This document shows positions 34,115 through 40,383 of a stretch of DNA of 64,000 nt, piece by piece. The stretch spans positions 186,001 through 250,000 of the forward strand of contig JAJDOG010000022.1 of NCBI GenBank assembly GCA_022340285.1. The letters run 5' to 3'. The notes under the pieces are model-generated. The model was not told the origin of the DNA, ran no database searches, and saw only the letters and a list, made by a program, of their open reading frames with translations. The number at the start of each line of letters is the position of its first letter. Within the stretch, counting starts at the first letter, position 1. The DNA comes from Betaproteobacteria bacterium (GTDB lineage Bacteria; Pseudomonadota; Gammaproteobacteria; Burkholderiales; SG8-39). Both the position numbers and the translations under genes were made by a program.

Positions 34115-35400
34115 TGGCGGCGGGCGCGAAGATCCTCATCACGGGCAGCGGCGCGATCTGCGCGGCGGGCAGGAATCCCGCCGAGATCTGGGAAACGCTC
34201 CGATCCGGGCGGTCCGCAATCGGCCCGATCGAGCTGTGGGACACGACGGGCTGGCCACGCAAGGTCGCCGGCGAGGTGCGCGGTCTCGAGCCGGCCAAGC
34301 TGCTCGGCGATCGCAAGATCCTCAAGTTCATCCGGCGCTCTGACGTGTTCGGGCTCTATGCGGCAGGGCGCGCGATCGAGGCGTCGGGCATCACGGCATG
34401 GCGAGATGGGCTCGATGAATCCGCCGCCGCGACGTACAGCGACCGGACGGGCGTGTACGTCGGCTCCGGTGGGGGTACCTACGACGGCCAGTACGACTAC
34501 TTCCCCCTGATGACGAGCGCCGGAGGAGACCTGGCGGAGTTCGGCCGCCAGCTCCCCGACGTCGTGAACCCGATGTGGCTGTTGCGGGCGCTGCCCAACA
34601 ACGTGCTGTGCCACGTCGGCATCAAGTACAACCTGAAGGGGACGAACGCGTGCGTCACGAACCACAGCACGAGCGGCATGCTTGCCGTCCTCGAGGCCGC
34701 GGCCGGTTTGCGCACGGGCGAAGCCGACCGGGCCGTGGTGGCGGCGCACGACGCGCCGATCGAGCCCCAGACGCTTGTCTACTACGACGCCATCGGTGTC
34801 GTCGCGGAGGACACGCTGCGGCCCTTCGATGCGGCGCGCGACGGCAGTCTGCTCGGCGAAGGCGCCGGCGGTTTCGTGCTGGAGACCGAGGCGTCCGCCC
34901 AGGCACGCGGCGCCGCCGTTCTTGGAGAATTCCTGGGCGGCGGATCGGCGACCGAGGCCGAGGGCCTGCTGCCGATTCGCGACGATGGGGCTGGGCCTGC
35001 CGCGGCCGTGCAGGCGGCGCTCGACGATGCGGGACTGCGCGCCGCGGACGTCGGCATGATCGTTGCGCACGCAAACGGTACGCGCAACTCGGATGCTTCC
35101 GAGGCGGCCGCTATTCGTCGCGTCTTCGGCGACGATCCACCGCCCGTTACAGGATTCAAGTGGGCGTTCGGCCATCTCATCGCTGCATCGGGCATGCTCG
35201 ATACCGTGGTGGCGCTCGAGGCGCTGCGCGCGCGCACGGTCCCGGGCATCGCCACCTTGCGTGAGCTCGATGCCGCGATCGGACCGCTCCCCGTGTCCAC
35301 TCGCGCCCAGGCGCCGCGCAGCGACATCGCGCTTGTCGTCTCGCGCGGCTTCGGTGGAACCAACGCAGCGCTTCTGCTGCGTGCCGCGCCGGCAAGCTAG
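34114..35400 (+). CDS. Ketosynthase-like protein with altered active site (chain-length-factor-like)
   Basis: 428 residues, thiolase-fold KAS homologue: KILITGSGAICAAGRNP start, LRPFDAARDGSLLGEGAGG and the C-terminal SRGFGGTNAALLL. At the active site, GTNACVTNHSTSG aligns without gaps to the KAS pattern ending TACASG, so the nucleophilic Cys is Ser185. The first His motif reads AHANGTRNSD, with Asn at the catalytic position when aligned on GT. The Lys/His of FKWAFGHLIAASG remain. It probably cannot condense and may instead pair with the intact synthase, like a chain-length factor. A decarboxylase-type or priming role is an alternative. Confidence 0.88.
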   Translation: MAAGAKILITGSGAICAAGRNPAEIWETLRSGRSAIGPIELWDTTGWPRKVAGEVRGLEPAKLLGDRKILKFIRRSDVFGLYAAGRAIEASGITAWRDGLDESAAATYSDRTGVYVGSGGGTYDGQYDYFPLMTSAGGDLAEFGRQLPDVVNPMWLLRALPNNVLCHVGIKYNLKGTNACVTNHSTSGMLAVLEAAAGLRTGEADRAVVAAHDAPIEPQTLVYYDAIGVVAEDTLRPFDAARDGSLLGEGAGGFVLETEASAQARGAAVLGEFLGGGSATEAEGLLPIRDDGAGPAAAVQAALDDAGLRAADVGMIVAHANGTRNSDASEAAAIRRVFGDDPPPVTGFKWAFGHLIAASGMLDTVVALEALRARTVPGIATLRELDAAIGPLPVSTRAQAPRSDIALVVSRGFGGTNAALLLRAAPAS

Positions 35401-35405
35401 CGCCG

Positions 35406-36650
35406 ATGCTCGAGGCGCCCGCGTCGTCTGCGCGCTGCGGCATCGACACGGTGGAGATCGCGCGCATCGAGCGGCTGCTGCGCGAGACGCCCCCGGAAGA
35501 CCTGCTCAAGCTCTTTTCCGCTGACGAGTTGCGCGAAAGCGGCGACGGTCCGGGGCGGGCCGCGAGCCTCGCCGCGCGATTCGCGGCGAAGGAGGCGTGC
35601 CTCAAGCTCTTTCCGCGCGAGACCGCACTAAACATCGTCACTGCCGCGGACTTCGCGGTCGCCCGGGATGCCTACGGTGCTCCGCACGTCACGTGCAGTC
35701 CCGCCGCCGAAGCGGTGCTCAATCGCCATCGCGTCAAGTCGATCGCGCTGTCCCTGAGCCATGACCGGACGAGCGCCTCCGCCGTGGCGCTCGCCGATCC
35801 GGCGCGGATCGAAGTGCCGCTCGCCGGCAAGATCATTTTCCATCTCCTTCCGATCCGCCGGCGCGTGGTGCTCGAGAACCTGCGCCGCGTCTTCGGCGAG
35901 ACCGCTCCCGAGGACGAGATCAGGCGGATCGCGCAGGCCCATTACGCGCATCTCTGGCGCCTCGTGGGCGAGTTCATCGCCTTTTCCTGGCTGTCTCCCG
36001 CCGAGCGCGCCGCTCGCGCGCGGGTCGAGAACCCCGACACGATCATCGCCGCGCACGCGCGCGGCAAGGGCGTGATCGTTGTGACGGGACACTTTGGAAA
36101 CTTCGAAGTTTCGACCGCCGCGGCCATCGCGAGCTTCCCCCAGGCGCAGGGCAAGTTCTACTTCGTGCGCCGCCCCTTCAAGCCGCGCTGGCTCGATGCG
36201 GTGATCGTCCGCCGATTCCGACGCGCGGGATTCGGCGTGCTCCCGAAGAGCGGATCGCTGGACGCTATACTCGAACGCCTGGCCGCGGGCGACATCGTCG
36301 TCTTCCCGTTCGACCAGCATGCAGGTCCGAAGGATGGCGTCCGCGTCGAATTCTTCGACCATTCGGCGGGCACATTCCGCAGCGTGGCGCTGATCGCACA
36401 AGCGAGCGGTGCGACGGTCCTGCCCGGAGCGAGCTGGCGCGGCCCGGACGGCAAGCACGTCTTGCGTTTCGAGGAGCCGCTCGAGCTCGTCGAACGTGAC
36501 GACGTGGGCGAGGAGATCCGTGCGAATACACGGCTTTTCAACGCCGCCCTTGAGCGCATGATCCTGCGCCATCCCGAGCAGTGGTGGTGGGTGCATCGCC
36601 GCTGGAAGGAATGGCCGGCGAAGAAATCCGGAACTGCGCGGCGGTCTTGA
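35406..36650 (+). CDS. Fusion: holo-ACP synthase (AcpS-like) + LpxL/HtrB-like acyltransferase
   Basis: 414 residues. Part 1 (about 10-131) is a 4'-phosphopantetheinyl transferase of the AcpS group: CGIDTVEIARIERLL, the Mg-binding RFAAKEACLKLF and IALSLSHDRTSASAVAL. Part 2 (about 135-410) is a lipid A-type acyltransferase: RRRVVLENLRRVFGE, VVTGHFGNFEVS with the His229-x4-Glu234 catalytic pair, FVRRPFKPRWLD, VFPFDQHAGPKDGV and the C-terminal QWWWVHRRWK. The usual N-terminal membrane helix of LpxL is largely replaced by the PPTase. Last gene of the cluster; starts 5 bp after the preceding stop. One protein would thus both activate the ACP and transfer the finished acyl chain. Confidence 0.87.
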   Translation: MLEAPASSARCGIDTVEIARIERLLRETPPEDLLKLFSADELRESGDGPGRAASLAARFAAKEACLKLFPRETALNIVTAADFAVARDAYGAPHVTCSPAAEAVLNRHRVKSIALSLSHDRTSASAVALADPARIEVPLAGKIIFHLLPIRRRVVLENLRRVFGETAPEDEIRRIAQAHYAHLWRLVGEFIAFSWLSPAERAARARVENPDTIIAAHARGKGVIVVTGHFGNFEVSTAAAIASFPQAQGKFYFVRRPFKPRWLDAVIVRRFRRAGFGVLPKSGSLDAILERLAAGDIVVFPFDQHAGPKDGVRVEFFDHSAGTFRSVALIAQASGATVLPGASWRGPDGKHVLRFEEPLELVERDDVGEEIRANTRLFNAALERMILRHPEQWWWVHRRWKEWPAKKSGTARRS

Positions 36651-36714
36651 TTTCGCATCACTCACCGAGCAGGCTGAGCCGGTCCGTGTAGATGCATAGC
36701 ACCGACGTCGCTCG

Positions 36715-36830
36715 GAGCAGCGGCCTCAAGCGCCGGACGGGCATGGCCGCTGCTCCGCCGCTGTCCAACCACCCCGGCTGCTTCGCAGCCACTCCTCCAT
36801 CGAAAAGGAGGGAAGAAGGTACTCCCTTCA
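36715..36830. repeat. Dispersed intergenic repeat, copy C (short, inverted)
   Basis: CGGACGGGCATGGCCGCTG (36734-36752) is the reverse complement of the block at 28503-28521. It is followed by CCAACCACCCCGGCTGCTTC and a CTCC/GGAG hairpin (36792-36811), the same order as the inverted hairpin part of copy A. It sits in the 177-bp gap between the acyltransferase fusion and the convergent ybiB stop, reaching into the last bases of ybiB. Confidence 0.7.
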
Positions 36831-37811
36831 AGCTACGGCGCGGGTATGCGCCTGCACGGCGGCGAGCGCCTTGGCCTGATTGAAGTCAGCTGCGAATCCC
36901 GTTGCGTAGAGGCAGCAGGCGAGCTGGTTCGCGATCGGCATCGGCAGCGGCGCGCGGCCCTCGAGGACATTGCGGATGTACGTCGCGGTCGCACGCGCTT
37001 CGATGTCCTTCGGCGTATCGACCTGCGCGTCGGGCGAAGTGTGCTCCGCCTCGAACAGCACTTCGCACTGGCCCTCGACGAGGTATTCGATGCGCGGTCG
37101 CTTGCGTGGATTGGCGAACGATTCGCCGTCAGTGCCGCGGAAGATGAGCCCGCGTTCACGAGTCGCGACCAGCACACCGCGACCCGCCTCGAGATAGTGC
37201 GGGTGCGTCACGCCGACCACGCAGACGCTGCCGCCGCCGAATGGATCGATGAGCTTGACCACGGTGTGCGCGCAGTTCCGGAGGCCGAGCTGGCTGCGAA
37301 CCGCAAGCAGACTCGCGAGCCCGGGGGAGATCACGCCGGTCGGGACGAACGCCAGGCCATCGGCATCGAGCTGCGCCTGCGCCTGGGCGACGCTCGTGCA
37401 GGGGAGAATGCCGAGCTCCCGGAACACGTAAGCGCTCGCAACGCGATCCTGCCCCTCCAGCGTGCCGTGCACTAGCACCGGCACGCCCATGCGAGCGAGG
37501 AGCATCGCAACGAGGGGCGTGAGATTGGGCTGTCGCTTGGCGCCGTTGTAGCTCGGTATCACGGCAACGCGCGCGGGACGCCCCGGTGGACTCATGCGGC
37601 TCAGGCGCTCCTGCGCGGCTTGCCGGAATCCGACCAGCTCGCCGATCGACTCGCCCTTCATGCGCAGCGCGATCAGTATCGCGCCGAGCTCCAGCTCGGG
37701 CACACCGCCATCGAGCATAGCGCCGAAAAGTTGGTGCGCGTCCGCTTCGTCGAGATCGTTTGCGCCGCGTTCTCCACGGCCGATCTCCTTGATGAGGTGT
37801 GCGAAGCTCAT
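36828..37811 (-). CDS. ybiB: YbiB family protein (TrpD-like fold)
   Basis: 327 residues, related to anthranilate phosphoribosyltransferase (TrpD) but of the YbiB/TrpD2 branch, which binds nucleic acid and lacks the tryptophan-synthesis role. Segments: LDGGVPELELGAILIALRMKG (N-terminal helices), VAVIPSYNGAKRQPNLTPLV, PVLVHGTLEGQDRVAS, FVPTGVISPGLASLLAVR and KLIDPFGGGSVCVVGVTHP. The classical PRPP glycine loop of TrpD (GTGGD) is absent. Last gene of the minus-strand glnE-ilvE-waaF string. Confidence 0.87.
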   Translation of the reverse strand: MSFAHLIKEIGRGERGANDLDEADAHQLFGAMLDGGVPELELGAILIALRMKGESIGELVGFRQAAQERLSRMSPPGRPARVAVIPSYNGAKRQPNLTPLVAMLLARMGVPVLVHGTLEGQDRVASAYVFRELGILPCTSVAQAQAQLDADGLAFVPTGVISPGLASLLAVRSQLGLRNCAHTVVKLIDPFGGGSVCVVGVTHPHYLEAGRGVLVATRERGLIFRGTDGESFANPRKRPRIEYLVEGQCEVLFEAEHTSPDAQVDTPKDIEARATATYIRNVLEGRAPLPMPIANQLACCLYATGFAADFNQAKALAAVQAHTRAVA

Positions 37812-37944
37812 CCGTTCCGTCCTCGCTTAGCGGTGCGCGCGGCGATTAGCGATTAAACATGACAACAGGATCATAGCAACCCCCGTGCCAACCGTCGTTT
37901 CGATAGCCCAGACGGCGGAAAGCGGGCGGCGCGCGTCCGAGAAT

Positions 37945-37962
37945 GGTGCGGGATGTCGCACC
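37945..37962 (-). terminator. Hairpin after waaF, possible weak terminator
   Basis: GGTGCG-6-CGCACC lies 38 bp after the waaF stop in the 188-bp gap before ybiB. On the minus strand it is followed by ATTCTCGG, not a real T-run, so termination would be weak or Rho-assisted. Confidence 0.25.
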
Positions 37963-37999
37963 GTTGCACGCCAGGGGTGCACACTGGGCGGGCCAGCGG

Positions 38000-39043
38000 T
38001 CATGGACGATTCTCGGAGCTGAGCGGGCGCGCCCTGGCGGCCAGCGCGTCGATGGCAGCGAGCACCAGCTCCGGCTTCAAGTCGTTCATGCACCGGAAGT
38101 GACCGAGCGGGCATATCCGTGCGAAGCACGGACTGCACTCGATGTCGAGCTTGACGATTCGCGCGCCCGGATTGAGCGGCGGCGTGTGCTCGGCGCTCGA
38201 GGACCCGTAGATCGCCACGAGCGGTCGGGCGAGCGCCGAGGCGACGTGCATGAGCCCGGAATCGTTGCTCACCACGACGCTGGCGAGAGACATCAGGTCG
38301 ATCGCGGCGCCGAGATCGGTACGTCCGCACAAGTTGAGCACCGCATCGCCGCCGCGCGCCGCGATTTCATCCGCGACGGGCTTGTCCTTGGCCGAGCCGA
38401 TCAGCCAAACGGCGAGACCGCGTGCGGCCAGCGCCCCGGCGAGCTCCGCGAAATGGCCTGTTGGCCAGCGCTTGGCCGGACCGTACTCGGCACCGGGGCA
38501 AAGCACGGCGATCTCGCGCGACCGGTTGAGCCCGAGCCGGCTCAAGGTGATCACCAGGTTGGCCTGATTGACCTCGAGGCGTACTGCGCGCAAAGGCCTG
38601 ACCGGCGGTGAGTCGGGCGGCTCGGCGAGCTTCGCATAGCGCTCGGCCATGAGCGGCAGCGCGCCGGCGTCGAGCTTGTGCCGAATGTTGAGCACGCCGT
38701 AGCGTGATTCGCCGACGAATCCGACGCGCAGCGGGATGTCGGCGAACCAGGGCACCAGCGCCGACTTGAAAGTGTTGGGCAGGATGATCGCCTGGTCGTA
38801 GCGCAGCGTGCGGAGCTGCCGGCCGAGGCGCCAGCGGTCGAGCAATTTGAGCTCACCATGGCCGAAAGGCGATTCGACCACTTCGTCGATCTGTGGCATG
38901 CGCGCAAGCACCGGGGCTGTCCATGGCGGTGCGAGGGCATCCAGCTTGAGGCCGGGAAGCTTCTGGTGAAGCCTGGCGAGAAGCGGCTGCGCGAGCAGCG
39001 TATCTCCGATCCAGTTGGGCGCGACGACGATAATGCGCGGCAT
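38000..39043 (-). CDS. waaF: Lipopolysaccharide heptosyltransferase II
   Basis: Adds the second L-glycero-D-manno-heptose to the LPS inner core from ADP-heptose (GT9, inner membrane/cytoplasmic face). 347 residues: IIVVAPNWIGDTLLAQPLL, ILPNTFKSALVPWFADIPLR, LCPGAEYGPAKRWPTGHFA, LCGRTDLGAAIDLMSLA, SNDSGLMHVASAL and the Cys-rich CSPCFARICPLGHFRCM near the C-terminus. It follows the zinc-finger gene by about 30 bp. Works with rfaE2 (12055-12540). Confidence 0.94.
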   Translation of the reverse strand: MPRIIVVAPNWIGDTLLAQPLLARLHQKLPGLKLDALAPPWTAPVLARMPQIDEVVESPFGHGELKLLDRWRLGRQLRTLRYDQAIILPNTFKSALVPWFADIPLRVGFVGESRYGVLNIRHKLDAGALPLMAERYAKLAEPPDSPPVRPLRAVRLEVNQANLVITLSRLGLNRSREIAVLCPGAEYGPAKRWPTGHFAELAGALAARGLAVWLIGSAKDKPVADEIAARGGDAVLNLCGRTDLGAAIDLMSLASVVVSNDSGLMHVASALARPLVAIYGSSSAEHTPPLNPGARIVKLDIECSPCFARICPLGHFRCMNDLKPELVLAAIDALAARARPLSSENRP

Positions 39044-39074
39044 GGCAACGACCTCACCGCATCATGTAAGGTGA

Positions 39075-39272
39075 TCAATGTCCGCCGAGCGGCGGGCCCT
39101 TGTAGACGTAGAGCGTGCCGCAGTACGGGCAGCGGGCCTCCCCGGCTTGGGCGACGTCGAGGAACACGCGCGGGTGATAGCACCACACCGGGGTGCGGGC
39201 GGTGGGGCAGTGGAGCGGGAGATCCCGTTCACCTACTTCGATCACCGGTTCTTTTTGCACCGTGTCGGCCAT
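39075..39272 (-). CDS. Small CHCC zinc-finger protein
   Basis: 65 residues with one zinc site: Cys22 (LHCP), His33 (CYHPRVFLD) and CPYCGTLYVY (Cys48, Cys51), the pattern of the NDUFS6/zf-CHCC family. Cytoplasmic. The start shares a base with the ilvE stop (TGATG on the minus strand), and the order glnE-ilvE-zinc finger-waaF is conserved in betaproteobacteria. Role unknown. Confidence 0.88.
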   Translation of the reverse strand: MADTVQKEPVIEVGERDLPLHCPTARTPVWCYHPRVFLDVAQAGEARCPYCGTLYVYKGPPLGGH

Positions 39273-40249
39273 CAGCGCTTGCTCCTCTTCTTGGCTTTTT
39301 TGCCCCGCGTCCCCTTCGCCCCCGCGGGATAGACCGGCGCGAGCCAGCTCTTGTGCGTCTTGTTTCGGCCGCCGACGACGTCGAAGAACGCCTTCTGGAT
39401 CCGGGTGGTGATCGGGCCGCGCTTGCCGATGCCGATCATGCGCCCGTCCAGCTCGCGTATCGGCGTCACTTCGGCGGCGGTGCCGGTGAAGAACGCCTCG
39501 TCAGCGATGTACACGTCGTCGCGTGTCAGGCGCTTGGTCAGAATCGACATACCCAAATCTTTCGCGAGCTGGTGGATGGTCGATCGTGTGATCCCGACCA
39601 GGGCCGAGGCGATCTCCGGCTCGTAGATTTGACCGTCCTTCACGACGAATAGGTTCTCGCCGGCGCCTTCCGCGACGAACCCGTCCACATCGAGGAGCAG
39701 TCCCTCGTCGTACCCGTGCTCGATCGCCTCGGCATTCGCGAGGATCGAGTTGGCGTAGGTGCCGGAATACTTTGCCCGGCACATCGAGACGTTCACGTGA
39801 TGTCGCGAAAAGGAGGAGGTCTTGACGCGGATGCCCCGCTCGAGCCCCTCGGCGCCGAGATAGGCACCCCACGGCCATGCGGCCACTGCGACGTGCACGG
39901 TTGCGCCCTTCGGCGAGACGCCCATTTTTTCCGATCCATAGAACGCGATCGGACGGATGTAGCAGGACTCGAGCTCGTTCTCCCGCACGACGGCCTTCTG
40001 TGCCTCCATGAGCGTGGCGCGGGTGTACGGAATCTTCATCATGTAGATGTGCGCCGAGTTGAACAGCCGATCGGTGTGCTCCTTCAGGCGGAAGATCGCC
40101 GTACCGTCGACCGTCTTGTATGCGCGCAGTCCCTCGAAGACCGCGAGCCCGTAGTGCAGCGAATGTGTGAGCACATGGGTGGTCGCCTGGCGCCACGGCA
40201 CGAGCTTGCCGTCAAACCAGATGGTCCCGTCGCGGTCCGCCATCGACAT
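39272..40249 (-). CDS. ilvE: Branched-chain amino acid aminotransferase
   Basis: PLP enzyme interconverting Leu/Ile/Val and their keto acids. 325 residues: IWFDGKLVPWRQATTHVLTH, YGLAVFEGLRAYKT, YIRPIAFYGSEKMGVSP, the PLP Lys in CRAKYSGTYANS, EAIEHGYDEGLLLDVDGFVA, EGAGENLFVV and FFTGTAAEVTPIRELDGR. After the normal C-terminus (about residue 305) it has an unusual tail, PAGAKGTRGKKAKKRSKR, very rich in Lys/Arg. An alternative start at 40243 removes two residues. Confidence 0.94.
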   Translation of the reverse strand: MSMADRDGTIWFDGKLVPWRQATTHVLTHSLHYGLAVFEGLRAYKTVDGTAIFRLKEHTDRLFNSAHIYMMKIPYTRATLMEAQKAVVRENELESCYIRPIAFYGSEKMGVSPKGATVHVAVAAWPWGAYLGAEGLERGIRVKTSSFSRHHVNVSMCRAKYSGTYANSILANAEAIEHGYDEGLLLDVDGFVAEGAGENLFVVKDGQIYEPEIASALVGITRSTIHQLAKDLGMSILTKRLTRDDVYIADEAFFTGTAAEVTPIRELDGRMIGIGKRGPITTRIQKAFFDVVGGRNKTHKSWLAPVYPAGAKGTRGKKAKKRSKR

Positions 40250-40383
40250 TTGTTCTCGCTCCCTGTCAGCGAATGCAGCAGATGAAAGTGAGTGGAAATT
40301 CTACTGGAATTCCCCCCTGCACCGGACGGCGTCCGGTCGCGCGGATAAGGCTTATCGCCTGGGCGGATGCCGAGTACGGCTCG

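Noticed and set aside
36828-37811. Anthranilate phosphoribosyltransferase TrpD
   Set aside because: The PRPP-binding glycine loop of TrpD is missing and no trp genes are near; YbiB fits better.
40321-40337. ACCGGAC-GGC-GTCCGGT hairpin between ilvE and glnE as a terminator
   Set aside because: No T-run on either strand, and glnE-ilvE is a conserved co-transcribed pair; recorded as structure only.
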